Positions 16,621 to 24,357 of a stretch of 42,172 nt of DNA are shown here, piece after piece. Made by a program: the position numbers and the translations under genes. Where the stretch lies: the IMG/VR virus record IMGVR_UViG_3300021165_003225, positions 1-42,172 of that record. One strand, written 5' to 3'. Origin of the DNA: a virus. Position 1 is the first letter of the stretch. Each line of letters opens with the position of its first letter. The notes below the pieces were generated by a model. The model made no database searches. It was given only the letters and a program-made list of their open reading frames with translations, and was not told the DNA's origin.

Positions 16621-16716
16621 ATGAATTCGTTAGTTACAATCAAATGGTTCCTACCTGTATGCCGCAGGTGCTGCAAAGGGAGCCAGAAGGCGCAGCTTGC
16701 CGCTGCGTTTTTTTAA
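16621..16716 (+). CDS. Possible 31-residue peptide ending in a terminator
   Basis: ATG 16621 has a very good ribosome site (AGGAG, 5-nt spacing) at the end of the previous gene. The frame runs 31 codons: MNSLVTIKWFLPVCRRCC, then a basic/Ala-rich end encoded by the terminator hairpin. The three cysteines and basic residues are unusual here. It may be a real microprotein or only an open frame over a structured, GC-rich RNA. The ribosome site is the main evidence. Confidence 0.35.
   Translation: MNSLVTIKWFLPVCRRCCKGSQKAQLAAAFF
16645..16714 (+). ncRNA. GC-rich folded RNA element
   Basis: TGGTTCC (16645-16651) can pair with GGAGCCA (16679-16685, one G-U). This encloses a second hairpin, ACCTG/CAGGT (16653-16657 with 16665-16669). 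A third hairpin, CGCAGC/GCTGCG, ends in seven T. The base composition is clearly more GC-rich than its surroundings. It could be a small RNA with its own terminator, a 3' UTR structure, or coding sequence of a microprotein. No known RNA family is recognised. Confidence 0.35.
16691..16714 (+). terminator. Intrinsic terminator after portal operon
   Basis: CGCAGC / GCTGCG stem, 5-nt loop, then TTTTTTT. It ends the terminase-portal transcription unit just before a candidate late promoter at 16764. Confidence 0.75.
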
Positions 16717-16763
16717 TTTATAAAGATAAAATACATAAATTAACGAATTTGGCATAAATTCGA

Positions 16764-16771
16764 CTATTTAT
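16764..16771 (+). promoter_or_regulatory. Candidate late promoter element CTATTTAT
   Basis: CTATTTAT 37 nt before the GTG start at 16801 and downstream of a terminator. It is the same motif and spacing as at other structural genes. Confidence 0.5.
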
Positions 16772-16800
16772 TTTTGACCAGCTTAAACGGGAGTATTACT

Positions 16801-18951
16801 GTGGCAATAAAACATGAAGATATTAAGAATCTAGTTATGCAAGAGCTATTAAATGAAAGTATCAACAATGAAGGAGTAGCTGATTGGTTAAAAAAACAAA
16901 GCAGTAAATTCCTTTCGGGGGCTGGTAAAACTCTTTCTGGTGCAGGTGAAAAACTAAAGCCAGGAGATCCAAACTTTGTTAAAAAACTAGACAAAATTGG
17001 CGACTTTTTGCAGGACGCTCAAAGAGATAAAGATATAACAGCTGCCATAATGCAAACAGAACTAGGCAAAAAAGTATTTTCTAGCCAAGAAAAATCTTTA
17101 GAAGAAGCATTGGGTGGAGATTTTGCCAAAATGATGAAAGATAAAAAAGTTACTCCACAAGAAGTGTCCTCTTTTATTTCTGCAATGAGTAAAAATAAAA
17201 AAGCAAAACAAATGCTAGACGGTCTTGGAATAGAAATCGAGGTTGGTGATCAAGATGTTGCAGGTTCTTCGCCTGCTGATAGTGCTCCACAAACACCTGC
17301 TGGTTCAGCAACTACAGCACCAACTAATGGTGCCACCCCACCACCATTACCAGCTGATGCTGGTGGTGCTGATGATGTAATTGCAGTATTCAAAGGTAAA
17401 ACAAAAGGTCCAAAAGGCACTAGCGATTCACTTCATACGCAATTAACAAGACAATTTAAGAATATTCCAGACAGTGGCAAATTAATAACTGCTATTTCAA
17501 AAGATTTATTAAATCAGTTAAAAGTAAATGGATTAAAGGTTCAAGAAAGTGCAGAACAAGTTGAACAATTTTTATTAAAAGAGCTTATAGAGAATAAATT
17601 AGAACACCAATCTCTATCTTACTTGTTAAAAGAAAATAATTCACTTGATTATAGATTGACTAGTCAAATATTAGAATCATTGCAAGAAGGCGAAAGAGAA
17701 AAAAAGCGCAAAGAAGAACATGTTAGACAATTAGGTTTCGTTTTTGATAATGGAGAAGTTAATTGGAAAGCTTTTGCCGCCGCTGTTAAAGATGCCAAAC
17801 AAAAGGGTGAAGCAAAAGATGATGATGAATTTATTATGAAAGGTCTTGAAAAGAGAAAAGGTGAAGGCGAAAAAGATCTTGGTGGCGCTGCAGCTGTTCA
17901 AAATGCAAAAGATGCAGAACAAAATAATACAGCAGCCGCTCGTCAATTAGCTGCAGATACAAATCCAAATTCTACACCAGATGCACAAAGAACACAAGAT
18001 TCAGTGATTCCTCAACCAGCACCAGATGCGCCAGCATCAGTTAGTTCTGAAAAACCAAAAGATTTAGGAAATATCCAAGGTGGCGAAACTCCTGATGTTT
18101 CTTATGCTTCTCAGGGTTTTGATGATAATCAGAAAAAACAGATAGTTCGAACATTAGCTTCACAAGGCTTCAAACAAGAACAAGTTTCAAAAGTAATTAA
18201 TGCGTTTTCTGATTGGCTAAAAAACAGACCAAAACAGCAAGCGGCACTAAAAGAGGCTTCTGGTTCATCTAAAGTTAAAGAACTTCTTTCACAATTTATG
18301 AAAGAAACAAACTTTGCAATAGATGGAAAGCTAATGAATGCTTTGGCAGATACAACCATCAAAACAATGGGAAATCCAGATAAACCACAAGGTCCAGTTA
18401 GAGCAAATACCTCTGCTACTGCAGGTAAAATGCCAGATATTAGCCAAGCTGCTAAGACAATGGGTGCTGGTGTTGCACAGAAAGAACCAGCACAAGCACA
18501 GCCAACAAGTGGTCCAAAACAATCTGGTCAAATGGTTGGTAGACAACAACAAATCAGTAAAGCTGCTGATGCTGCTTTTAAAATGACGACACCAGCAAAA
18601 GCCGGTTTTGTTAATGTTGGTGAAGTAGTTGGTAGAAAATTAAAAGCAATGGCACAGTTAAATGCAAAATCTGGTGCAGCCATAGTTCCATTAATTCCCA
18701 AGATATTAAAGGCAATCGAAGGATTTCTTAATTATGCTCTTTCCAAAAGTGGTAAAAAGAATGTTAAAATCCTTGGTGGAATAAAAAATGCAGCCGCCTT
18801 ACAAAAAACAGTTCAACAAGCTTCACAGGGTAGTAAAGCAGCTATACCTGCTGGCGTTGATATTATGAAAACACAACAAAAACAAAAAGCCGCTTTAAAA
18901 GAAGCTCTAGCCCAGGAAATCTTTAATCTCCTAATAGGTAAAACAAAATGA
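16801..18951 (+). CDS. Large Ala/Gln/Pro-rich head-cluster protein (possible core/internal protein)
   Basis: A 716-residue protein between the portal and prohead-protease genes. I chose GTG 16801 because CGGGAG lies 7 nt upstream; an in-frame TTG at 16774 lies just past the promoter element and has no site. The N-terminus AIKHEDIKNLVMQELLNES resembles the helices that start other prohead-associated proteins. Low-complexity linkers (about 155-200 and 375-430) separate helical domains, and the C-terminus is a basic Ala/Lys/Gln region ending in EALAQEIFNLLIGKTK. Several L-x-E or I-x-E sites fit the T4 gp21 cleavage rule. A scaffold or injected internal protein is inferred. The family is not recognised. 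Confidence 0.55.
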   Translation: MAIKHEDIKNLVMQELLNESINNEGVADWLKKQSSKFLSGAGKTLSGAGEKLKPGDPNFVKKLDKIGDFLQDAQRDKDITAAIMQTELGKKVFSSQEKSLEEALGGDFAKMMKDKKVTPQEVSSFISAMSKNKKAKQMLDGLGIEIEVGDQDVAGSSPADSAPQTPAGSATTAPTNGATPPPLPADAGGADDVIAVFKGKTKGPKGTSDSLHTQLTRQFKNIPDSGKLITAISKDLLNQLKVNGLKVQESAEQVEQFLLKELIENKLEHQSLSYLLKENNSLDYRLTSQILESLQEGEREKKRKEEHVRQLGFVFDNGEVNWKAFAAAVKDAKQKGEAKDDDEFIMKGLEKRKGEGEKDLGGAAAVQNAKDAEQNNTAAARQLAADTNPNSTPDAQRTQDSVIPQPAPDAPASVSSEKPKDLGNIQGGETPDVSYASQGFDDNQKKQIVRTLASQGFKQEQVSKVINAFSDWLKNRPKQQAALKEASGSSKVKELLSQFMKETNFAIDGKLMNALADTTIKTMGNPDKPQGPVRANTSATAGKMPDISQAAKTMGAGVAQKEPAQAQPTSGPKQSGQMVGRQQQISKAADAAFKMTTPAKAGFVNVGEVVGRKLKAMAQLNAKSGAAIVPLIPKILKAIEGFLNYALSKSGKKNVKILGGIKNAAALQKTVQQASQGSKAAIPAGVDIMKTQQKQKAALKEALAQEIFNLLIGKTK

Positions 18952-19550
18952 GCAAATATATTTTAAGAGAGTTTTATCAGCTTTGTGAAGGTGGCAAGTG
19001 CGAAGACTTACTAACTGAAGCTGAAAAGCTAATGGTCCGTGAAAATAAAGCTGTTTTTTTAACTGGCGTTTTGCAAAGAGCAGATGCTTTAAACGGTAAT
19101 GGTCGAGTTTACCCAAGAAAAACACTTGCAAGAGAAATAGAAAATTATAAAAACACTATAGCGCAAAATAGAGCCATAGGAGAACTAGATCATCCTGATG
19201 ATAGTGTTATAAATCTAAAAAATGTTTCTCATATGGTGTCAGATGTTTGGTGGAATGGTGATGATGTTATGGGAAAAATAAAAGTGCTTGACACCCCATC
19301 TGGTAATATATTAAAAGCCCTTATAAGTAACGGCGTTACATTAGGTATTTCCTCAAGAGCATTAGGCTCAGTGCATGAATCACAAGGAAAAACAATTGTT
19401 GAAGAGGACTTACAATTAATCTGTTTTGATATTGTTAGTGAACCATCAACAAAAGGTGCATTCCTTGGGTTAAGTGAATCAAAAAAATCACCACAACTAA
19501 CAAAAAGTGATAAACTAGTTCGTATGATTGGTGATATACTGGATCAATAA
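18948..19550 (+). CDS. 21: Prohead core protease (T4 gp21-like)
   Basis: A 200-residue serine protease of the herpesvirus-assemblin-like fold that matures the prohead by cutting scaffold, capsid and internal proteins after L/I-x-E. The catalytic histidine is in GELDHPDD (His82) and the nucleophile in LGISSRALGS (Ser135 or Ser136). A conserved FDIVSEPS segment follows (Asp161). The N-terminal RVYPRKTLAREIENY is typical of the family. Length matches T4 gp21 (212). The ATG overlaps the stop of the large upstream protein (ATGA), a likely substrate. Confidence 0.92.
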   Translation: MSKYILREFYQLCEGGKCEDLLTEAEKLMVRENKAVFLTGVLQRADALNGNGRVYPRKTLAREIENYKNTIAQNRAIGELDHPDDSVINLKNVSHMVSDVWWNGDDVMGKIKVLDTPSGNILKALISNGVTLGISSRALGSVHESQGKTIVEEDLQLICFDIVSEPSTKGAFLGLSESKKSPQLTKSDKLVRMIGDILDQ

Positions 19551-19563
19551 GAAAGAAGGTCTT

Positions 19564-20031
19564 ATGAAAAAAAGTGATTTAAAAGAAATAATCAATCCGA
19601 TTGTAAGAGAATGTGTTAACGAGAACATACAAGCTATTTTATTAGAAAGTGGCCTGTTATCCCAGGTTATCAGCGAAGTAGTAAAAGGTTTAAAACCTAC
19701 ACTTACAGAAAATAAAATACCAACACAACAACGACTTCAAGATGTTCAAGAAGAGCAAGAAGACGATGAAAAAGATCGTATGAGACAGATATTAAAAAAA
19801 TCTCAAGTTAGAAACGTTAACCACTCTAACAAACAGTTGCTAGATAATATAGGAAGAAGTGCTTATAAAGGGGTTAACATTTTTGAAGGAATTGGTGATA
19901 CTATACCAGATGAACCAGCACCAGCTGGTTTAGGAAATGCTTTGGCAGGAATTGCGCCAGATGATTCCGGTGTTGATATATCGAATTTATTTGACTCAAG
20001 AATTGCAAAAGCTTTAATGAAAGGCAAGTGA
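19564..20031 (+). CDS. Small acidic head-cluster protein
   Basis: A 155-residue protein. ATG 19564 is preceded by AGAAGG. The N-terminus MKKSDLKEIINPIVRECVNE is again an amphipathic helix with an 'LKEII' core, as in two other prohead-region proteins here. The middle is acidic and helical (QEEQEDDEKDRMRQILKK). The C-terminus has NIFEGIGDTIPDEPAPAG and SGVDISNLFDSRIAKALMKGK, cut here at natural turns. Lying between the protease and a bS21 gene, it may be a core protein. The site ILLESG (L-L-E) could be cut by the protease. Function unproven. Confidence 0.5.
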   Translation: MKKSDLKEIINPIVRECVNENIQAILLESGLLSQVISEVVKGLKPTLTENKIPTQQRLQDVQEEQEDDEKDRMRQILKKSQVRNVNHSNKQLLDNIGRSAYKGVNIFEGIGDTIPDEPAPAGLGNALAGIAPDDSGVDISNLFDSRIAKALMKGK

Positions 20032-20032
20032 G

Positions 20033-20239
20033 ATGACAGTAGTTAAGGTAGGACGCGATGAAAGCGTCGAAGCTGCCATTAGAAAATTTATCAATAAGAT
20101 AAAGAAAAGTGGCAAGTTTGAAGAGTTACGAGAAAGAGAATATTTTAAAAAACCTTCGGTCAAAAGGAATGAAGAAAAACGCAGAAGAAAGAGGGTGTTG
20201 AAGAAGCTTCGTGATGAAAAAGCTTCGGACAAAGATTGA
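20033..20239 (+). CDS. rpsU: Ribosomal protein bS21 homologue
   Basis: A 68-residue basic protein matching bS21 along its length (E. coli 71 residues): V-V-K-V-G-R-D-E-S-V-E-A-A-I-R-K-F near the N-terminus, KKSGKFEELREREYFKKPS in the middle and a poly-basic tail (KRNEEKRRRKRVLKKLRDEK). In ribosomes bS21 sits near the anti-Shine-Dalgarno end of 16S rRNA and helps initiation. Phage-encoded copies are known from pelagiphages and large phages, and are thought to replace the host protein and favour phage mRNA. Here it follows the protease operon by 1 nt and is closed by a terminator, so it is probably expressed late. Confidence 0.85.
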   Translation: MTVVKVGRDESVEAAIRKFINKIKKSGKFEELREREYFKKPSVKRNEEKRRRKRVLKKLRDEKASDKD

Positions 20240-20282
20240 CCGTCTTTGACACCCTTGTTAGAGTCTTAAATAAAGTTAAATG

Positions 20283-20313
20283 AAATGTGGCAGAAATGCC
20301 ACATTTTGTTTTG
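20283..20313 (+). terminator. Intrinsic terminator after bS21 gene
   Basis: AAATGTGGC / GCCACATTT, 9-bp stem, loop AGAAAT, then TGTTTTG. It ends the protease-bS21 unit. Confidence 0.8.
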
Positions 20314-20380
20314 TCGACGTTAACTTTTTTAAATGTTGTATTTTGACACAACTAAATAATCTTTTTAAAACTTTTTTAAA

Positions 20381-20388
20381 CTATTTAT
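20381..20388 (+). promoter_or_regulatory. Candidate late promoter element CTATTTAT
   Basis: Same 8-mer as at other structural genes, but 78 nt from the ATG at 20459, giving a longer leader than elsewhere. Confidence 0.45.
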
Positions 20389-20458
20389 ATACAATCAGCA
20401 TATTTGATTATACCTCGTATAATCTGTGTGCTCAAACTTTATTTAGGAGATTTATAAT

Positions 20459-22285
20459 ATGAAAAAAGGTTTAGCAGTATTTAGTGGCTCCGCAGTAGTC
20501 CACAAACTCATGCAAGATGGTACAGTTGTACTTGGTACAGCTGCAAATCCAGCTTCAGTAACAATCAGTGGTTCATTAACAGCTTCAGCCTACAGTGTTG
20601 AAGTTGGTAATGTCGGTGGTGCATTCACAAACCACACACTAGGTGGCATCTTAGTTGAATTAAAACAAAGTGGCTCAACTGGCCTTAGTGATCTAGATAC
20701 ATCATTAAGAACATACATCGATGCACAAGACATTATTGTTGGTAATGCTGCTGCAGCTGCTCTAGCAACAGAAGTAACAGATCGTATTGCTGGTGACACA
20801 TCAGTAAGAAACGACCTATCAGCTGCTTTGACAGCATCCGCCACCGCCGCAAGCTCTTCTTTGGAAGGCGTCCGTGTTGATTTACAAGAAAAAATTGATC
20901 TATTGGCCGGTGCGGACCTAAGTGGTACACTAAGCTCAATAGCAGACATTAAGAGCTTCCTTGATGGCGAAGCTGGTGGTGTTGAAGGTATCCTTACCGG
21001 CTTCAACGACCTTTCAATTGCCGTCAATGCAATCAGTGGCGCACTATCACTAGAAATTATTGACCGCGCAGCTGATGTTGATGCAGAACAGCAAAGAGCA
21101 GAAGGTGTTGAAGAAGATCTACAAGATCAAATCAACAGCCTAACCACAGGTTCAACACAAGCTGTTGATAATCTCAGAGCTGATTTTAATACTTACACCG
21201 GTTCAGCTAATGGTCGTTTAGATACACTTGAAAGTGATCTAGCAGACGAAATTACCCGTGCAACAGCCGCAGAAGCAACACTAACAAGTGATCTTGCTGC
21301 AGAAGTTATTCGTGCAACTGCTGCAGAAGGCGCTCTCGGTGTTCGCATCGATGGTGTTGAAGCAGACCTAGTAACAGAACAAGAACGTGCAGAAGCTGCA
21401 GAAGTAGAACTTGCAAGTGATATTGCCGAAGTCGCTTCAGACTTGGCAGCTGAAATAACAAACCGTATTGCTGACGTTGACGCCGAGCAAGACCGTGCAG
21501 AAGCAGCTGAACTTGTATTGACACAAGCTGTTGCTGCTGAAGTTGTAAGAGCAGAACTTGCAGAAGCTGGCTTACAATCAGCAATCAACACTGAAAAAGA
21601 CAGAATTGATGCAATTCTAGCTGGTTCAACAGTTGATCTTGATCAATTCAAAGAAGTTGTTGATTTTGTTAATAGCATTGATACAACAAATCAAAATGCG
21701 CTAATCAGCTCAATTGCTGCTGTTAATACTACAGCAAGTCAAATGCGCGCTGATTTCAGCGAGTATACTTCATCAAACGATGCTGCATTGGCCGCAGAAG
21801 TTAGCCGCGCAACTGGTGTTGAAGCTGGTTTGCAATCACAAATTGATGCATCAGCATTTACTGTTAATGGTTTGAGTGTTTCCGCCAAGACCGGTTCATT
21901 TGAAATCGTAACTGGTTCATCAAACGTCGTTATCTCTACCTCTGGTACAGATAAAGTCGTTGTTGATCTAGCAAGTTCAATAACACTAGGTGGCACACTC
22001 TCAGCAAACGTAGTTTCAGCTAGTGCTGGTCTAAGTGTTGTTGGTGGTGCTTCAGTTGCTGACGGAATGACAGTATCATCAGGTGATATGAAAGTATCAC
22101 AAGGTGCAATGTCTGTCAAGATGACCCGTGAACAAGCAGTTGCTCGCGGTCCTGGTGAAGATGGCGATATGTTCTATTGCACTAGTGCAACAGACAATCC
22201 AGCTAGTGCTTTCCCACGCGGTAAAGCTTGGTACTTCAAACAAAATGGTGATTGGTTCGATGCACCATTTTACGGCGAAGAGTGA
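20459..22285 (+). CDS. Long coiled-coil virion fibre (head fibre/fibritin-like)
   Basis: A 608-residue protein. The first 25-30 residues (KKGLAVFSGSAVVHKLMQDG) are shared with the gene at 22402 and probably anchor both to the virion. Residues 75-440 are an Ala/Glu/Asp/Leu-rich heptad array with repeated 'RAEAAE', 'DLAAEV' and 'ATAAEA' units, predicted to form a long trimeric coiled coil. A small beta-rich region follows (SGTDKVVVDLASS), then a C-terminal domain with GEDGDMFYCTSATDNP and QNGDWFDAPFYG. Location between the protease and scaffold/capsid genes, with C-rich third positions like the capsid gene, suggests an abundant head-associated fibre. Whether it attaches to capsid or neck cannot be told. 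Confidence 0.6.
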   Translation: MKKGLAVFSGSAVVHKLMQDGTVVLGTAANPASVTISGSLTASAYSVEVGNVGGAFTNHTLGGILVELKQSGSTGLSDLDTSLRTYIDAQDIIVGNAAAAALATEVTDRIAGDTSVRNDLSAALTASATAASSSLEGVRVDLQEKIDLLAGADLSGTLSSIADIKSFLDGEAGGVEGILTGFNDLSIAVNAISGALSLEIIDRAADVDAEQQRAEGVEEDLQDQINSLTTGSTQAVDNLRADFNTYTGSANGRLDTLESDLADEITRATAAEATLTSDLAAEVIRATAAEGALGVRIDGVEADLVTEQERAEAAEVELASDIAEVASDLAAEITNRIADVDAEQDRAEAAELVLTQAVAAEVVRAELAEAGLQSAINTEKDRIDAILAGSTVDLDQFKEVVDFVNSIDTTNQNALISSIAAVNTTASQMRADFSEYTSSNDAALAAEVSRATGVEAGLQSQIDASAFTVNGLSVSAKTGSFEIVTGSSNVVISTSGTDKVVVDLASSITLGGTLSANVVSASAGLSVVGGASVADGMTVSSGDMKVSQGAMSVKMTREQAVARGPGEDGDMFYCTSATDNPASAFPRGKAWYFKQNGDWFDAPFYGEE

Positions 22286-22312
22286 GTTTTAAACTGATTT
22301 AAGTTAGTTTAG

Positions 22313-22343
22313 GAAGGGACCGGAAACGGTCCTTTCTTTTTTT
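22313..22343 (+). terminator. Strong intrinsic terminator after coiled-coil fibre gene
   Basis: GAAGGGACCG / CGGTCCTTTC, 10-bp stem with one G-U, GAAA loop, followed by TTTTTTT. Confidence 0.9.
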
Positions 22344-22372
22344 GCTTAAATATGGCTTTTTTTGTGATATAG

Positions 22373-22382
22373 CTATATTTAT
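22373..22382 (+). promoter_or_regulatory. Variant late promoter element CTATATTTAT
   Basis: A two-base-longer variant of the CTATTTAT motif, just after a terminator. Its TATTTAT part begins 26 nt before the ATG at 22402. Weaker evidence than the exact copies. Confidence 0.3.
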
Positions 22383-22401
22383 AGTAGGATAGAGGTTAAA
22401 A

Positions 22402-22953
22402 ATGGCCAAAGGTCTTGCCGTCCATAAAGGCACCACGGTAGTTCACAAAATGTTAGATAATGGAACCGTTAGTTTTAGCGGTTCTGTTGCTATTACGGGC
22501 ACTATATTGCCTAATGGTGACGGCATTACTGATTCTGGTCGCACAGATGCACGATGGAAAAATATTTATGCCCTGCAAACAACAGTTGGCGCTATTTTTG
22601 AGTATGGTCTTTCAACACCATCTATAGCTAAATATCCAGATGGCACTGTTGTTGTCTGGGGTGAAAATGGTTTAGAGCCATGTAATAAAGAAGAAGATAA
22701 TTTAGTTATGGGAGTCACCAAAGATAGCAAAAGCGAACCAGTTGTTTTTGGTGCTGAAGGTGTTTTGGTAACTGGAACTGTAAAGCGTGGCGATTTTATT
22801 TGCACAAGCAGTATATTTGGCCACGGTATGGTTGTTAAGAAAAAGAAATGGGGTGTTTTTAATAAAGATTTGTCTGGTGTAATAATCGGACAAGCCCTTG
22901 AAGATGCCGATGGAAGTTCAAGTTTAATAAAATGTATGATAAATAAGTCCTAA
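22402..22953 (+). CDS. Virion protein sharing the KGLAV anchor module
   Basis: A 183-residue protein. Its N-terminus KGLAVHKGTTVVHKMLDNGT is clearly related to the start of the coiled-coil fibre (shared K-G-L-A-V, V-V-H-K, D-G/N-G-T-V). GITDSGRTDARWKNIYA follows, a segment typical of phage fibre shafts joining a terminal domain. The C-terminal domain includes GAEGVLVTGTVKRGDFICTS, IFGHGMVVKKK and IIGQALEDADGSS, a beta-rich module seen at the ends of other T4-like structural proteins. I infer a short head-attached spike or decoration protein. No enzyme residues are identified. Confidence 0.55.
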   Translation: MAKGLAVHKGTTVVHKMLDNGTVSFSGSVAITGTILPNGDGITDSGRTDARWKNIYALQTTVGAIFEYGLSTPSIAKYPDGTVVVWGENGLEPCNKEEDNLVMGVTKDSKSEPVVFGAEGVLVTGTVKRGDFICTSSIFGHGMVVKKKKWGVFNKDLSGVIIGQALEDADGSSSLIKCMINKS

Positions 22954-23026
22954 ATGGCATTTTATCAGTTCGTGATACTAGTTATATTGAAATTCTATTT
23001 TTATTTATTGATTTTGGGAGATGATA

Positions 23027-24322
23027 ATGTCAAAATTGTTGGAAGAAGCTATTATCGATGCTAAGGCTCTTAAAGAAGCCGCGCTAAAAAGTGCCCAAGA
23101 AGCTATTCTTGAAAAATATACACCAGAAGTTAAAAAAGCAATTGAAAGTATGCTTTTAGAACAAGATGATCCACTTGCAGATCCAGATCTAGATTCACTA
23201 ACTGGTGATGCACCAGCCGATCCAGCTGCCGGAACACTAAATGGACAAATACCAATGGGTGCTACAAATGGTATGAATCTTTGTCCTTGCCCAGATAAAG
23301 AAATAGAAATCGATTTTGCTGATTTGCAAAAAGCTATGTCATCTGTTGATACTCAAACAGGTATGACAAATGATATGTCAAATCCTTTAGCTGCCCCATT
23401 AACTCCTGCACCAGAACAGGGTCCAGTCGCACCAGATGTTAATGCGAATGTGGCACCAGAAGTTCCTCCAATGTCTCCAGAAGAAGAAGAGGAAGAAACT
23501 CCTGTGATGGAAGAAGAAATAGAATTAAGTGAAGAGTTTATTAACAGTCTCTTAGAAGATGAAGAACTCTTTCAAGAAGCAATATGGGAAGAAGAGCTGT
23601 CACCGGGTCAAAAGAAATTGGATGTTGCCGAACCAAAAGGTAAATTAACATCTGCTGATTTTGCTGCTCTACGTGCCAAAGGTAAAAATAATGATAAAGA
23701 CCTAGAAGAAGATGCTCGTTACCAACCATCACAAGATAGCACAGAAGCTATTAAAGACAGAATGAATCCAAGGGAAAAAGCTCGTATTGCAGCAAATGAA
23801 ATGGCTGCTATAAGAAATAAAAATCTTCAAGAAAGCAAAACAGCTTCTTCTAACCAAACTCTTCTTTTAATAGAAAAGTCTTCACAACTACTTCAAGAGC
23901 ATAAAAAAGCTCAAGTTAAAAACAAACTTCTTACAGAAGAAAATGCAAGATTGTTTAAAGAACATTCAGAAATGAAAGCAACTGCATTAACCTTATCTAA
24001 GCGTCTAGAAGAAATGAATCTTCAAAACGCTAAGTTATATTACAAGAATCAGGCACTAGGTAGCGTCTCCTTGAATGAGCGACAAAAAAATAATATTGTC
24101 GAAGCTATTTCGAAAGCTGGTTCTGTTGACAAAGTTAAAATTATATTCGAAACACTTCAAAGCGCAGTGGGTTCTGGCAATAAATTTGTTAGAGAACCAA
24201 AATCACTAAGCGAAGCTGTAACTCGTAATGAGGGTTTTAACATTCGTCTCAGAGAGAAAGAACAACCTGTTGAAAATTCAGCCGTTGAAAGATGGCAAAA
24301 AATCGCAGGCATCAAGAAATAG
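23027..24322 (+). CDS. 22: Prohead core scaffolding protein (T4 gp22-like)
   Basis: A 431-residue acidic, helical protein directly upstream of the major capsid gene, the position of T4 gp22. It starts SKLLEEAIIDAKALKEAALK and has a long Asp/Glu/Pro-rich middle (EEEEEETPVMEEEIELSEEF within 155-175). A coiled-coil section (KNKLLTEENARLFKEHSEM) leads to a C-terminal helix pair (NERQKNNIVEAISKAGS) and ends ERWQKIAGIKK. Scaffold is expected to be digested by gp21 after head assembly, and several L-L-E, L-x-E sites are visible. I chose ATG 23027 because GGGAG abuts ATG 23021 with no spacing but lies at a good distance from 23027. Confidence 0.8.
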   Translation: MSKLLEEAIIDAKALKEAALKSAQEAILEKYTPEVKKAIESMLLEQDDPLADPDLDSLTGDAPADPAAGTLNGQIPMGATNGMNLCPCPDKEIEIDFADLQKAMSSVDTQTGMTNDMSNPLAAPLTPAPEQGPVAPDVNANVAPEVPPMSPEEEEEETPVMEEEIELSEEFINSLLEDEELFQEAIWEEELSPGQKKLDVAEPKGKLTSADFAALRAKGKNNDKDLEEDARYQPSQDSTEAIKDRMNPREKARIAANEMAAIRNKNLQESKTASSNQTLLLIEKSSQLLQEHKKAQVKNKLLTEENARLFKEHSEMKATALTLSKRLEEMNLQNAKLYYKNQALGSVSLNERQKNNIVEAISKAGSVDKVKIIFETLQSAVGSGNKFVREPKSLSEAVTRNEGFNIRLREKEQPVENSAVERWQKIAGIKK

Positions 24323-24329
24323 TATTTAT
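24322..24329 (+). promoter_or_regulatory. Late promoter-like GTATTTAT before capsid gene
   Basis: One mismatch to CTATTTAT, 36 nt before the major capsid ATG, overlapping the scaffold stop codon. The spacing supports it; the first base differs. Confidence 0.4.
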
Positions 24330-24357
24330 TTAATTAATTCATTTAAGGAGAATTACA

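Larger units (their letters stand above)
20240..20458 (+). promoter_or_regulatory. 219-bp control region before coiled-coil fibre gene
   Basis: This is the longest non-coding stretch of the window. It holds the bS21 terminator, a TTGACA (20343-20348) with TAAAAC 17 nt downstream, a CTATTTAT (20381-20388), a perfect TATAAT (20418-20423) without a clear -35, and the AGGAG ribosome site. Short open frames across it lack ribosome sites, and I see no gene in it. Confidence 0.45.

Noticed and set aside
16640-16716. Possible tRNA
   Set aside because: The outer 7-bp stem looks like an acceptor, but there is no T-arm, no anticodon arm of correct size and no CCA region. I saw no convincing tRNA by eye elsewhere in the window.
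16774-16800. TTG start of the large head-cluster protein
   Set aside because: It lies directly after the promoter motif and would have no leader or ribosome site, while GTG 16801 has CGGGAG at 7 nt.
20246-20274. TTGACA with a weak -10 region after bS21
   Set aside because: The only possible -10 (AATAAA) would start RNA inside the following terminator, so it would produce nothing useful.
20280-20458. Short + strand frame across the control region
   Set aside because: It covers a terminator and promoter motifs, has no ribosome site and has a Phe/Cys/Asn composition like AT-rich noise.
21193-21591. Long minus-strand frames opposite the coiled-coil gene
   Set aside because: They are by-products of its regular Ala/Glu codon pattern, rich in Ser/Ala or Leu/Gln and without ribosome sites. 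The same holds for the other minus-strand frames before 40.3 kb.
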